Shown here one piece after another: positions 25,130 through 36,131 of a stretch of 64,000 nt of DNA. This stretch comes from Actinomyces qiguomingii. Lineage in GTDB: Bacteria; Actinomycetota; Actinomycetes; Actinomycetales; Actinomycetaceae. Below the pieces are notes generated by a model. The model saw nothing but the letters and a program-made list of their open reading frames with translations. It was not told the origin of the DNA and did not search any database. Location: contig NZ_CP025228.1 in the NCBI RefSeq assembly GCF_004102025.1, positions 1,364,001 to 1,428,000 on the forward strand, in the 5' to 3' direction. The first letter of the stretch is position 1. Each line of letters begins with the position of its first letter. A program made the position numbers and the translations under genes.

Positions 25130-28100
25130 GTCGGGCGGGAAGCGCCACACAGCAGCCTGCCCCCGGCGGAACCCTCGCGGTCCTTGTTTCAGCCGGGGTC
25201 ACCCCTTATCTGCCTAGAACCCTGCGGGCCCTGGCTGATCAGGTCGTGGCCCCGGATGTGCTATTGATCGTGGACGTCGCTTCGCGCGCCAACGGGCTCG
25301 GCGACGGCACTCCCATAGAGGAGGCGGTGCTGGACTCCGGTGTCGACGCCGTTGCCGCCGTGCGCGTGGTGCACGCCCCCGAGGCAACGGGCTTCGGCGA
25401 CGCCGTTAAACGCGGACTGAACAAATATGCCGACCTGATCGCCAAGGGCAACCGCAAGCGGCGTCGTACAGATGCCGAACACCGTTCCGGTTCCGGCAGT
25501 GCGGGCTCGGCGGACGGCTCCATGACATCATCCGGACAGCTCACCGGTCCAACCGGTGCCATGTCACCGATCTCTGACACCGAGGTCCGCCGCGTCGCCA
25601 GCACCGACGTGCCCCCGGCCGACAACTCCGACGGCGCCTGGCTGTGGCTGCTGCACGACGACTCCGCTCCCGAGCCGGACTGCCTGGGGCGCCTGCTCGC
25701 AGCCGTCCACACCGCCCGCTCCGTCGCCCTGGCCGGTCCCAAACAGGTTGACTGGGACCGACCACACGAGCTGTTGGAGGTGGGCCTGCGCACAACCGCT
25801 TCCGCCCGTCGCGCCAACGACGTCGTTGAGGGGGAGGTCGACCAGGGCCAGCACGACGACCGCTCCGATATGCTCGCCGTCGGCACTGCCGGGGCGTTGA
25901 TCAACCGCGTGATCTGGGACCAGCTTGATGGAACCTCCCCCGCCTTCCCGGTCTTCGATGACGGCCTGGAACTGTCCAGGGCCGTGCGCCTCGCCGGGCA
26001 CCGCGTGGTGGTGGTGCCCAATGCGGTCATCCGGCACCGGCGCGCTGGCTACCTGGGCCTGCGTCCGGCGCAGCAGGCCCGTGACTCGCACCGGCTCGGC
26101 CGCGGACACCGCTCGGGAAGCTCCTTAGATCCGGCGCCAGCCAGCGCCATTGCCCAACCCGATCCGGATCGGTCCTTCTGTGCCCGGCGCATCGCCCAGC
26201 TCACCGCATGGGCGACTTTCTCCGCCCGGCCGGTGTGGGTCCTGCTGGCCTGGTTTGTGTTGCTCGGGCTGGCGCGCGCCTCCTGGCGACTGTTGACTAA
26301 GACGCCTGCCTTGGCCCGCGATGAGATGGCCGCTGCGCTTGCGGTGGCCCGCGCAGGTGCCACTATTCGCCGCGGACGCAAACGTCTGGCGGAACACCAG
26401 ACCGTGCGCCGCTCCGTGCTAGCCGAGCTTTATATCAGCGCCGCCGACATCCGCGCCGCGCGCCGTGATCGGCGTCGCCAGGAGCGTGAGCGTGCCGCCC
26501 GCGAGGCCGCTCGCAGTGAACTGGAACTGCGCGAATTGGCCGTCTTGACCAGGCGTCGGCGTGTCACCCTAGCAGGCATCCTGTTGGTGGTGGGAGCCCT
26601 CGGCGCAGTGGGACTCTCGCAGGTCCTGGTCGCCCGCGCGGTGACCGGTGGCGCCCTGCCCGGCCTGGGGGCCGATTGGCGCGAGCTGTGGGACGCCGCC
26701 TGGTCCACCTGGGCCGCTTCCGGCGATGGCTACCCCGCGGCGCTGAATCCCTTGCTGGCCGCACTCGTCCCGCCCCTGGTGGTCGGATCATGGCTTGGGA
26801 TCGACGGCGACGCCTTGGTGCACATTATGCTGGTTCTGGCGTTGCCATTGGCAGCCCTGGGAGCCTGGTACGCCGCTGGCACCGTGACCCGCAACAACTT
26901 GCTGCGCGCCTGGGCTGCCGGCGTGTGGGCGCTGGCGCCGGCGCTGCTGCTGGGAGTCGGGCAGGGGCGGCTAACCGCCGTAATCGTGCACCTGACATTG
27001 CCGTGGGCGTTGACTGCGCTTGCTCGGGCCGTGGGGGCGGACCGCCGCGACGTGGTCGTATCTGGAATGGTTGGCGCCCGTCATGCCAGCCAGCAGGAGA
27101 AGGACGAACTCGACCAGTTCGCCTCCGCCCGTATTGAGGATCTGGCCGAACTGGCCGACCAGGCCGAAGCCGCGAACCCCGCCGATGATGCGGAGGTCAC
27201 CGCGACCGGAGTCTCCGAGGAGGCCGTGATCGCCGTGTACTCCGACGCCGTCGCGGACGCGGCCATGCTCGATCCAGATGCCCCCGTTCTGAAACCTGCC
27301 ACGGAGCCCGAAGCCGCCGATCCGGAGCACACCGGAGCATCCCGGGGCCCCGGAACCCCGGAGCAGGATCCCCAGGACTCCACCGCTGCGCAGGGTGTTG
27401 AGGCCGCCGCGGCTGCATCCGACTCCGAGGCCAACGATTCGGAGACGACTGATCCCGACGACGCCGAGTCCCATGGCTCTGCAATTCCCGCCGCTGCGGC
27501 GCCCCCGCCCACCCCGGAGAGCTACGGACCCGGTTCACCCACCGCCGCCGCCGTGGCCGGGCTTCTTCTCAGTGTCATAGTCGCCGCCGCCCCTGTCACC
27601 GCCGCACCGATCGTGATCGGCCTGATCCTGTTGGCGGTGTGTGAGCGCCGCAGCGCCCTGCGGCTGCTGTTCACGCTCGTGCCGGTGGTCGCCACCGCCA
27701 TCCCCGCCTGGTGGCGCGCCCTCCGGCTAGCCCAGGCCGCGGAGGCAAGCGAGGCCCTGCGCTACCTGTTCACCGACGCCGGCCTGCCCATCACCGCCGC
27801 CCCGCCCAGCACCATAGAGACCCTGCTGGGCATGCCCGTAGACGTCGAGTCCCTGGTCGCCGACCCGGCCATTGCACTGACCGCCAAGATGCTGCTCGCA
27901 GTCCTACCCGCCGCCGCCCTCTGCGGCCTACTGACCGCGGGTCACCGCGGCAACCGGGCCCGGGCTGGATTCCTGATAGCCCTGGGCGGGCTGGGCCTGG
28001 CCGCCGCCGCCACACGCGTCATCACCGCAGTCGGCACTCTGAGTGACGGCACCGGCTCCGTGACCGTCACCGGCTGGGCCGGCATCGGCGTCTCCTTCGC

Positions 28101-29172
28101 TCAGGCCGGTCTGCTCGCCGCGGCCCTAGCCGCCGGGGATGCCGCCTATGCGGCTGTGCCAGCCGGCGCCCACGGTTGGCGGCGCCGGGCGCACCTGGGC
28201 CTGATCGGCGTATGCGTCCTGGCGGTTGCTGCCCCACTGACCGTGGGCGGGGCCTGGGCCCTTACTGCACGCACCTCCACCGCCGCCGGCGCCGACGCCG
28301 ACGTGATGGCGCTGCGACCGGCCGGCAGTCAGATACCAGTGATCGCAGCGGAGATGCAGTCCTCCTCCGCTGCCGGAAGAGTCCTGGTGCTGACCGCGAC
28401 CGAATCCGGATTGCGTGTGCGCATCTGGCGCGGTGACGGCGCCCAGCTGGCCGATACGACGCCCGACGTGCTGACTGCCCAGTTCACTGCACGCGTGAGC
28501 GCGGAAACCCTCGCGCCGGCGGCCACCTCAACCGAAGCGACGCAGGCCGCTGACGCGCTGACCACGGTCCTGACCGATCCGGCGGATGCCGAGCTGGCCG
28601 ACCTCGTGGTGCGTGCCGTCGCCGGCCAGGATGAAGCCCTTGCCGATGCCCTGGCCGCCCACGGGGTCGCCGTCGTCTTGTTGAACGAGGCCGCCGGTGA
28701 CGACCTGACCGCGTCCACGCGCGCCGGCCTGGAAGCCACCCCCGGCCTGGAGCAGCTGGCCCGCACCGACTCCGGCACCTCCTGGCGCGTAGCCCCCGCC
28801 AGTGCCCCCGAATCCGCCCGGGTAGTGCTTATCGATGCCGACGTCACCACCACCGTTCCTGCCGCCGCCACCGGCCGCACCGTAGTTCGTACCACCATTA
28901 ACGCGGGCTCCGGGCGACGTCTCCTCCTACTGGCCGAGCGCGACGACGGCGCCTGGCGGGCCACCCTGAACGGCCGGACCCTGCAGACCACCACCGCCAC
29001 CGATGCGGCCGGATCTTGGCGCGCGGCCTTCATCGTCCCTGCTGACGGTGGCGAACTAGTCGTCACCCACGGCACCGTCCTCGGCGCCATCGCCGCCCGC
29101 GGCATCCAGGTCGTCTGGTTCATCACCATCCTTTTCGCCCTGCCCCTGCGCCGCAGGAGGAGCATCGTATGA
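25126..29172 (+). CDS. Very large family 2 glycosyltransferase with polytopic membrane region
   Basis: The 1348-aa protein starts with a GT2 domain (about 15-330): TLAVLVSAGVTPYLPRTLRA, the donor motif LLHDDSAPEPD, and FPVFDDGLELSRAVRLAGHR. A helix-rich basic region then leads into many membrane spans (about 500-1070). These are interrupted by an acidic Ala/Glu/Asp-rich insert of about 150 residues (27070-27530). A soluble C-terminal domain of about 280 residues follows, with one terminal membrane span. ATG 25126 overlaps the whiB stop. The following DUF5719 gene overlaps it by 4 nt. The pairing with DUF5719 is conserved in actinobacteria; the acceptor is unknown, though cell-envelope glycan synthesis is likely. 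Confidence 0.83.
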   Translation: MSRAGSATQQPAPGGTLAVLVSAGVTPYLPRTLRALADQVVAPDVLLIVDVASRANGLGDGTPIEEAVLDSGVDAVAAVRVVHAPEATGFGDAVKRGLNKYADLIAKGNRKRRRTDAEHRSGSGSAGSADGSMTSSGQLTGPTGAMSPISDTEVRRVASTDVPPADNSDGAWLWLLHDDSAPEPDCLGRLLAAVHTARSVALAGPKQVDWDRPHELLEVGLRTTASARRANDVVEGEVDQGQHDDRSDMLAVGTAGALINRVIWDQLDGTSPAFPVFDDGLELSRAVRLAGHRVVVVPNAVIRHRRAGYLGLRPAQQARDSHRLGRGHRSGSSLDPAPASAIAQPDPDRSFCARRIAQLTAWATFSARPVWVLLAWFVLLGLARASWRLLTKTPALARDEMAAALAVARAGATIRRGRKRLAEHQTVRRSVLAELYISAADIRAARRDRRRQERERAAREAARSELELRELAVLTRRRRVTLAGILLVVGALGAVGLSQVLVARAVTGGALPGLGADWRELWDAAWSTWAASGDGYPAALNPLLAALVPPLVVGSWLGIDGDALVHIMLVLALPLAALGAWYAAGTVTRNNLLRAWAAGVWALAPALLLGVGQGRLTAVIVHLTLPWALTALARAVGADRRDVVVSGMVGARHASQQEKDELDQFASARIEDLAELADQAEAANPADDAEVTATGVSEEAVIAVYSDAVADAAMLDPDAPVLKPATEPEAADPEHTGASRGPGTPEQDPQDSTAAQGVEAAAAASDSEANDSETTDPDDAESHGSAIPAAAAPPPTPESYGPGSPTAAAVAGLLLSVIVAAAPVTAAPIVIGLILLAVCERRSALRLLFTLVPVVATAIPAWWRALRLAQAAEASEALRYLFTDAGLPITAAPPSTIETLLGMPVDVESLVADPAIALTAKMLLAVLPAAALCGLLTAGHRGNRARAGFLIALGGLGLAAAATRVITAVGTLSDGTGSVTVTGWAGIGVSFAQAGLLAAALAAGDAAYAAVPAGAHGWRRRAHLGLIGVCVLAVAAPLTVGGAWALTARTSTAAGADADVMALRPAGSQIPVIAAEMQSSSAAGRVLVLTATESGLRVRIWRGDGAQLADTTPDVLTAQFTARVSAETLAPAATSTEATQAADALTTVLTDPADAELADLVVRAVAGQDEALADALAAHGVAVVLLNEAAGDDLTASTRAGLEATPGLEQLARTDSGTSWRVAPASAPESARVVLIDADVTTTVPAAATGRTVVRTTINAGSGRRLLLLAERDDGAWRATLNGRTLQTTTATDAAGSWRAAFIVPADGGELVVTHGTVLGAIAARGIQVVWFITILFALPLRRRRSIV

Positions 29173-30659
29173 GCGTCTCCCGCCGTAAACTGTTCGCCGT
29201 AGTCGGTCGTGTCGCCTCGGCGCTCCTGGTCCTGGCCGCCGTCGTGGCTCTGACCTGGTGGGGGACCGGCACCCCCCGGGCCTCCAGCCGGGATGTGACT
29301 GCCACGGCGGTGTCTGCGCCCTCGGGCGACTCCATCTACGCCTGCCCAGCCGGGCCGGGCAACACCATCGGTGGCGTAGACCTCGCTGAAACGAACGCAT
29401 CCACCACCATCACCGCCCTCGAACCGGACTCTACCCTCAGCTACGGCGGCACCGAGCTTGAGCAGGTCACCACCACGCTGGAGGATGCCGAAGGCGGCGT
29501 GCTTTCCGTTGAGGCGCCCGCCGGTACATCCTCCGGTGCTATCGGCCAGGTCACCACCGTGACCGCCGGCGGCGACCTGCGCGGACTTACCGCCACCCCC
29601 TGCACCCCGCCCGCCTCCGTGGCTTGGATCGTCGGCGGGTCGGCCGCCCTCGGATCGTCGTCCGAGCTGCGGCTGACCAACCCCGGCGTGACCACCGTCA
29701 CCGCCACTATCCACCTGTATGGCTCCACCGGCGAACTCACGCTTCCGTCCTCCGGGCAGGTCTCCGTCGCCGCTGGCAAAACCGCCTCGGTGCTGCTAGA
29801 GGCCGCCGGAGCGCTGGACGATCGTCTGGCCCTGAGCGTGGAGGCGGATGGCGGCCAGTTGATCGCGGCACTGGTAACCGAGTCACTCGACGGGGAAACG
29901 CCCGCAGGAGTGGACGTGCTCACCGCCGGTGCCGCGCCCGCCAGGGATATGACCATCCCCGGTGTGGTGCTCGTCGAGGCCGCCGATCAGGGCCAGACGG
30001 AGGTCGCCGGCGCCACATCCTCCGATACACCGGCCGTGCGCGTGGTCAATCCTGCGGGTGCCCCCGCAACCGTCTCGATCTCCCTGATCGGTGCGGACGG
30101 TGAGCAGGAGCTGCCCGGCGCCACCGCCGTGACTGTGGATCCCGGCGCCGTGTTCGACATCTCCTTGGCGGGCGTCGATCCTGGTGCCTACGCAGTGCAC
30201 GTGACCTCCGACGTCGCCGTCGCAGCCGCCGCCCGGCTTGTGCGCAGTGCGGGGGAGTATCCCGAACGCTCCGGTGCCCTCGCCCACGATACCGCCTGGG
30301 TGCAGGCCTCCGCCGCCGACGCCGCGGAGGGGTCGATGCTGGCCCTGCCCCGTAACGAGGGTCTGAGCGCGACCCTGTTACTGACCAACTCCGGTCAGGC
30401 CGCCACCGCCATCACTCTGACATCAGTCGACGGGCAATGGACCAAGGAGATCGAGGTCCCGGCCGCCACCACACTGACCCCCGAGGTTCCCGAAGAAGTC
30501 TCGGCGCTGGTGATCGCCGGCACGAGTGGAAGTCGTTTCTGCGCGGCCGCCGTGATCACCGCCGAGGCCTCCGGCCAGGTGCCCGGCACGCTCATATCCG
30601 TGGTGCCCACGGTTCCGGATGCACTTACCCAGGCAACCCGCAGCCTTCTGCTGCACTGA
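29169..30659 (+). CDS. DUF5719 family membrane-anchored protein
   Basis: The protein (496 aa) has one N-terminal membrane span (about 14-34) and a large extracytoplasmic part. This part is rich in Ala, Thr, Gly and Val and reads as repeated beta-sandwich units (LTNPGVTTVTATIHLYG, RVVNPAGAPATVSISLIG, LTNSGQAATAITLTSVDG). DUF5719 proteins are found next to large GT2 membrane enzymes in actinobacteria. It overlaps the giant glycosyltransferase gene by 4 nt (ATGA), so the products probably act together outside the membrane. No catalytic motif is visible and the function is unknown. Confidence 0.78.
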   Translation: MSVSRRKLFAVVGRVASALLVLAAVVALTWWGTGTPRASSRDVTATAVSAPSGDSIYACPAGPGNTIGGVDLAETNASTTITALEPDSTLSYGGTELEQVTTTLEDAEGGVLSVEAPAGTSSGAIGQVTTVTAGGDLRGLTATPCTPPASVAWIVGGSAALGSSSELRLTNPGVTTVTATIHLYGSTGELTLPSSGQVSVAAGKTASVLLEAAGALDDRLALSVEADGGQLIAALVTESLDGETPAGVDVLTAGAAPARDMTIPGVVLVEAADQGQTEVAGATSSDTPAVRVVNPAGAPATVSISLIGADGEQELPGATAVTVDPGAVFDISLAGVDPGAYAVHVTSDVAVAAAARLVRSAGEYPERSGALAHDTAWVQASAADAAEGSMLALPRNEGLSATLLLTNSGQAATAITLTSVDGQWTKEIEVPAATTLTPEVPEEVSALVIAGTSGSRFCAAAVITAEASGQVPGTLISVVPTVPDALTQATRSLLLH

Positions 30660-30723
30660 CGCTCCACACAGGACGAGCACGGGCCAACGCGGTCAAGACG
30701 TCAAGCGCCGAGGATCATCTAGT

Positions 30724-31176
30724 GTGGGAGATGTGCATCGGCCGCCCAATCCGCATCCTGCGCGCATCCCCGCCTCGCCCCGTCGACGTGACCGGCACGG
30801 CAGGGGGCTGCGGGGTCCCCTGCTGCCGCCCAATCTGCCGGCCTGGCACACTCGTGCCGAACGCTTCGACGCCATGATCATCGATGCTGCCGATGACCTG
30901 GCCCGCCGCCATCCGGAGATCGCTCAGATGCAGTTCGCGGTGGAGGAGGTGCCGCCTTCGGATCCTGCGCCTTGGGAGGCCGGCGTGGTTCTCGGACGGG
31001 GATTCGCCGCCGAGCCTCGCGCCGGGCTGGCCACGCGCATAGTCCTGTATCGGCGGCCCATCGCCTCCCGGGCCCGTGGCAATGCCGAGCTGGCCGAACT
31101 CGTTCGACGCGTGATGGTGGAGCAGGTGGCGCTCATGCTCGGGCGCCGCCCGGAGGAGATCGACCCCGATCTGTGA
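30724..31176 (+). CDS. Zincin-fold (PF06262-type) protein with degenerate metal site
   Basis: This 150-aa protein matches the actinobacterial metallopeptidase-like family found beside DUF3499. The visible conserved parts are RAERFDAMIIDAADDLARRH, an acidic core, RIVLYRRPI, and a helix VRRVMVEQVALMLGRRPEEI. In metal-binding members this helix carries HExxH; here it reads VEQVA, so both histidines are missing. GTG 30724 follows GAGGAT; the N-terminal 45 residues are basic and Pro-rich. Upstream in-frame starts exist but overlap the DUF5719 gene. It is probably not an active zinc peptidase. Its role is unknown. Confidence 0.68.
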   Translation: MGDVHRPPNPHPARIPASPRRRDRHGRGLRGPLLPPNLPAWHTRAERFDAMIIDAADDLARRHPEIAQMQFAVEEVPPSDPAPWEAGVVLGRGFAAEPRAGLATRIVLYRRPIASRARGNAELAELVRRVMVEQVALMLGRRPEEIDPDL

Positions 31177-31264
31177 TCTGCGGTCCCGGCCGCGTGCTTG
31201 GAAGCACCCCGGCACATGGCCGCGGCTCCCACCGGTCCGGCTCGCCGCGCGGTAGCCTGCGGGC

Positions 31265-31702
31265 GTGAGAAGAGTCCGACACTGCCGCCGGCCCGGGTGC
31301 GAGAATCCGGCGGTTGCCACCTTGACGAGCGTGTACGCCGACTCCACGATCGTGCTGGGACCGCTGGCAACTCAGGCGCAGCCCGAGGCCTACGACCTGT
31401 GCGAGAAACATGTAGAGTCCTTCACGGCTCCGCGCGGCTGGCAAGTGATCAGACTCGCCACCGACTTCCAGCCGGCCCCGCCGTCGGAGGACGACCTGAC
31501 CGCCCTGGCCGACGCCGTCCGCGAGGCCTCGCGGACGCCCCGCCCCAGGCCGCAGCCCGCCGAGCATGCGGGTCGTCCCGCCGGGCTGCTGCCGACCTCA
31601 TTGACCGAGCCCCTGCCCGATCATCTGACCGGTCTGGGGGACGGTGAGATCACCCGTCGCGGACACCTGCGTGTACTGCGGGGAGACAAGGACGAGGACT
31701 AG
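31265..31702 (+). CDS. DUF3499 family protein (putative zinc ribbon)
   Basis: The 145-aa protein has a compact N-terminal domain with Cys7, Cys12, Cys46 and His49 (C-x4-C and C-x2-H), typical of a zinc-binding fold. The family features TLTSVYADSTIVLGPLA and YDLCEKH are present. The C-terminal half is Pro/Arg-rich and probably disordered. DUF3499 is conserved across actinobacteria next to the zincin-like protein and WhiB2. The stop overlaps that of the reverse-strand RDD gene. Confidence 0.82.
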   Translation: MRRVRHCRRPGCENPAVATLTSVYADSTIVLGPLATQAQPEAYDLCEKHVESFTAPRGWQVIRLATDFQPAPPSEDDLTALADAVREASRTPRPRPQPAEHAGRPAGLLPTSLTEPLPDHLTGLGDGEITRRGHLRVLRGDKDED

Positions 31703-32565
31703 GCGGGCGGATGCACCTGATGCGGCTGCGACCCCAGGGCGTCCCTGGCCCGGTCCTCCAGCCGGCGGTCCCGCAGCTCCAGCATGAACTCGCGATCCCG
31801 CCGCGCCGCCAGAATCGCCGCGAGGAAACGCTCCGGGTGCGTGTGCGGGGGCGGTGGCGGAGCCACATAGGGTTCGGCCTGCGCTGCTAACTGCATGGCC
31901 AAACGGACCCGCGCCTGCGGCTGCATCGTTGAGGCGCGCTGCAAGAAGGTGCGGGCGACCAGAGCCAGATGCCCCGGCAGGGCACGCAGGTCGGCAGCGG
32001 CCGCCCAACCGGCCAGCTCGGGCGGCATGAGAATCGGTGGTGCGTCGGAAGCGCCGTTGCGGTCGCGTACGGCATAGGTGCCGGCGAGCAGGTCACCCAG
32101 GCGCTTGCCGCGGCGGGTGACTACACAGGCAGCCATGGCCGGTGTGCCCGCGAGCAGCCAGATCTCAACGACTCCCACCAACGCCCGCACCAGGCTGTGG
32201 CGCAAACGCACCGCACCGCCGTCGTCGCGCACAATGCGCGAACCAGTCACCATTCGCCCGGCTGAACGCCCCCGGGTGAGCACCTCTACGGCCAGAGGCG
32301 CCCCCACAACCCACCCCAGGAACACCAGCGACACCAGTGCCAGCACCAGGGCCTCGGAGGGGTCGGGGAAGATGCTTTCGCCGATCGTGAAGCCGGTGAT
32401 TATCGTAGCGACCAGTCCCGCGCTGTATAGGGCGTAGTCGATGAACCCCGCCAGGATCCGGGAGCCGGGGGAGGCTGGCAGCACCTCCAATGCCACCGCC
32501 TCCCCGGTAACCATCAGATCCGGCGTCATCATTCGCTCGGATGAGGCGGCATCCCCGTTGGTCAT
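31699..32565 (-). CDS. RDD family membrane protein
   Basis: This 288-aa protein has an N-terminal RDD domain of three spans. Recognisable parts are RILAGFIDYALYSAGLV, the loop RGRSAGRMVTGSRIVRDDGG and a final span at about 135-155. A cytoplasmic Ala/Arg/Pro-rich tail of about 120 residues follows. RDD proteins are mostly of unknown function; a few act in ion transport. ATG 32565 follows GGGGAG. It is divergent from the SpoIIM-like gene, with only 14 bp between the starts, so promoters must overlap coding sequence. Confidence 0.85.
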   Translation of the reverse strand: MTNGDAASSERMMTPDLMVTGEAVALEVLPASPGSRILAGFIDYALYSAGLVATIITGFTIGESIFPDPSEALVLALVSLVFLGWVVGAPLAVEVLTRGRSAGRMVTGSRIVRDDGGAVRLRHSLVRALVGVVEIWLLAGTPAMAACVVTRRGKRLGDLLAGTYAVRDRNGASDAPPILMPPELAGWAAAADLRALPGHLALVARTFLQRASTMQPQARVRLAMQLAAQAEPYVAPPPPPHTHPERFLAAILAARRDREFMLELRDRRLEDRARDALGSQPHQVHPPA

Positions 32566-32579
32566 GACAGACTCCCCTC

Positions 32580-33575
32580 GTGGACATTGATGCCTATGTA
32601 GCCGCGCACCGTGATCAGTGGGACCGCCTGGGACAGCTCACGGCCCGACGTCGCCTTACCGGCGCCGAGGCGGATGAACTGGTGACCCTTTACCGGGCCG
32701 CGGCAGGCCACTTCTCGCGCATTCGCACCGGTGCGCCCGATCCGGTTCTGTTGGCACAGCTGTCTACCCGCATCGCCTCCGCTCGCGGCCGCATCACCGG
32801 CGCGCGCGAGGCACGCGCAAGCGATGTACGTCGTTTCTGGCTCCAGTCCGTTCCTGCGGCACTGTATCGGCTGCGCTGGTGGACGCTGGCGGTGACAGTT
32901 GTGGAGATAGCCATCGCGCTGATCGTGGGCGTGTGGATTTTGCGTTCTCCGGAAGCGATGAGCGCTCTGGGCACCCAGAGCCAACTCGACACCTACGCGG
33001 AGGAGTCCTTCGAGGCCTACTACTCCCAGTACTCGGCGCGTGACTTCGCCGGCTTCGTATGGACAAATAATGCGCGCCTGGCCGCGGTGTGCGTGGCCGG
33101 CGGCATCACCGGGGTCCTTCCCGCCTACCTGTTGTACGTCAACGCCGCGAATCTTGGGCGGGCGGGCGCCATCATGGCCGATCACGACCTGCTTGGGCAG
33201 TTCTTCGCCCTGATCACCCCGCATGGGCTGTTGGAGCTGACCTGCGTATTCGTGGCCGGTGCCGCCGGACTGAAGCTGTTCTGGACGATCCTCGTGCCGG
33301 GTCCCAGATCGCGGGGCGTGGCTCTGGCAGCCGAGGGACGCTCCCTGATCACCGTCGCGGTCGGTTTGACGGCGGCACTGGCGGTCTGCGGGTTCATCGA
33401 GGCCTTCGTCACCCCGTCCGCGCTGCCCTGGCCGCTCAAAGCACTGATCGGACTGCTGGCCCTGGCGGTGTTCTGGGCTTACACGCTGCTGCCCGGCCGC
33501 CGTGCCGTCCTGGCCGGACACACCGGCGATCTGGACACCGAAGATGCCGGCGCCATCCAGGAGGAGGTCGGCTGA
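32580..33575 (+). CDS. SpoIIM-like (stage II sporulation protein M family) membrane protein
   Basis: The 331-aa protein has a soluble helical N-terminus (about 1-95) and then five or six membrane spans. Signatures include the N-terminal RDQWDRLGQL and VTLYRAAAGHFSRIRT, and a central NNARLAAVCVAGGITGVLPAY. Non-sporulating actinobacteria carry these beside RDD, DUF58 and MoxR genes. In spore formers SpoIIM helps peptidoglycan remodelling at the septum. A similar envelope role here is inference only. GTG 32580 is the start. It converges on the DUF58 gene across a 23-bp gap. Confidence 0.83.
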   Translation: MDIDAYVAAHRDQWDRLGQLTARRRLTGAEADELVTLYRAAAGHFSRIRTGAPDPVLLAQLSTRIASARGRITGAREARASDVRRFWLQSVPAALYRLRWWTLAVTVVEIAIALIVGVWILRSPEAMSALGTQSQLDTYAEESFEAYYSQYSARDFAGFVWTNNARLAAVCVAGGITGVLPAYLLYVNAANLGRAGAIMADHDLLGQFFALITPHGLLELTCVFVAGAAGLKLFWTILVPGPRSRGVALAAEGRSLITVAVGLTAALAVCGFIEAFVTPSALPWPLKALIGLLALAVFWAYTLLPGRRAVLAGHTGDLDTEDAGAIQEEVG

Positions 33576-33598
33576 ACCGCTTGGTTGGCTCCCCATCA

Positions 33599-34891
33599 TT
33601 AGAGCCTCCCTGCGGCCTTGAGAGCCAGGTAGGTGTCCGCGAGCGCGGGGGGCAGTGCACCCGGCCCGGCCTCCACCACCTCCACCCCGGCGCGGCGCAG
33701 ACGCGTGCGCACCGCGTCGAGCTCCACCAGGTCTCGTTCGGCTGCGGCCGCCGTGTAGACCGATTCGGCGTCGTCGCGCCGCGAACGCAGGCGCTCCAGA
33801 CCGGGATCGGTGGCCGATGCCACCACCACCGTGTGCTTGCGCGCCATGGTCGCCAACGCCCGCAGCATGGCCGTATTCGTCCCCGACCCGTCCAGGCCGG
33901 TGAGCACAACCACGAAGGCATGCTGTGACAAGGAGGCCTCCACGGTTGCCGCCACCAGCGTCCAGTCGGTCTCCACCAGCGCCGGCTGCAGCGGGGCGAA
34001 GGCATCCGCCAGGGCGCCCAGCAGGGCGGGCCCGGAAACGCCTCGCACCTGCGCCCGGGTCTCCACATCCAGGGCAACGGCGTCAACCCGGTCGCCGGCA
34101 CGTGAGGCTAGCGCCGCCATCAGCAGCGTCGCCTCGATCTGGGCGTCCAGGCGCGGGGCGTCGTCGAGTCGGGCCGCCGCCATCCGTCCGGTGTCAACCA
34201 GGATCAGCACGCGTCGGTCCCGTTCCGGCCGCCAGGTGCGCACCACCACATCACCACGCCGGGCCGTGGAACGCCAGTCGATGGAGCGCACGTCATCACC
34301 GACTACGTATTCGCGCAGGGAATCGAACTCGGTTCCGGCGCCCCTGACCATGACGGCACTGCGACCGTCCATCTCCCGGAGCCGAGCCAATCGGCTGGGA
34401 AGGTGACGGCGGGAGGAGAATCGGGGCAGCACCCGCAGGCGAGCTGGCACCGTCAACGAGGCCTGCCGCCCGGCCAGGCCCAACGGGCCGCGTACCCGCA
34501 CCGTGACCAGGTCGGCTGTGCGATCCCCACGGCGGGTGGGCGTCAGGGACGTACGCATCCGACTGCGCCTGCCGGCGGGAATGTTCAGTTCTCGCCGCTC
34601 TCCCGAGGCTCCGGCCGATGGCGGCCAGGCATCGCGGACCCGTAGGGACATCGCGCGGCCGGTGGTGTTGGTCAGGGTCACGGTGTCGGTGGTCGTCTCG
34701 CCCAGGCGCACGGATCGGGCCACTGCCCGGGTGGCGCGCAGGCCTCGCGGCGAGGGTGCCGCGACCACGTCGACGGTCACCAGCAGCGCCACCAGAGCCG
34801 TCCATGCCAGTGCCGTGGCCGGTCTGGGTTGAAGCAGTACGAACACGGCGCCGGCGGCGAGCAGCCAGACGGTGCGCATCGTCAGGTACAC
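33599..34891 (-). CDS. DUF58 domain-containing protein
   Basis: This protein (430 aa) has two N-terminal membrane spans, a beta-rich domain (TVTLTNTTGRAMSLRVRDAW) and a DUF58/VWA-like domain. The domain has the typical LREYVVGDDVRSIDWRSTAR segment and a metal-site-like strand VLILVDTGR. DUF58 proteins pair with MoxR ATPases and are thought to work in chaperone-like metal insertion or envelope stress complexes. GTG 34891 follows AGAGGAGG; it is 85 nt downstream of the moxR stop and is the last gene of the operon. Confidence 0.88.
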   Translation of the reverse strand: MYLTMRTVWLLAAGAVFVLLQPRPATALAWTALVALLVTVDVVAAPSPRGLRATRAVARSVRLGETTTDTVTLTNTTGRAMSLRVRDAWPPSAGASGERRELNIPAGRRSRMRTSLTPTRRGDRTADLVTVRVRGPLGLAGRQASLTVPARLRVLPRFSSRRHLPSRLARLREMDGRSAVMVRGAGTEFDSLREYVVGDDVRSIDWRSTARRGDVVVRTWRPERDRRVLILVDTGRMAAARLDDAPRLDAQIEATLLMAALASRAGDRVDAVALDVETRAQVRGVSGPALLGALADAFAPLQPALVETDWTLVAATVEASLSQHAFVVVLTGLDGSGTNTAMLRALATMARKHTVVVASATDPGLERLRSRRDDAESVYTAAAAERDLVELDAVRTRLRRAGVEVVEAGPGALPPALADTYLALKAAGRL

Positions 34892-34976
34892 GGGTGCCTC
34901 CTCTCAGCAGCGGTTGGATGATCGGGTGTCGAGGGCAGGGTCAGGCTGGGCCCGCGGGCACGGCGACTCATCCCGG

Positions 34977-36127
<1,151 letters not shown>

Positions 36128-36131
<4 letters not shown>

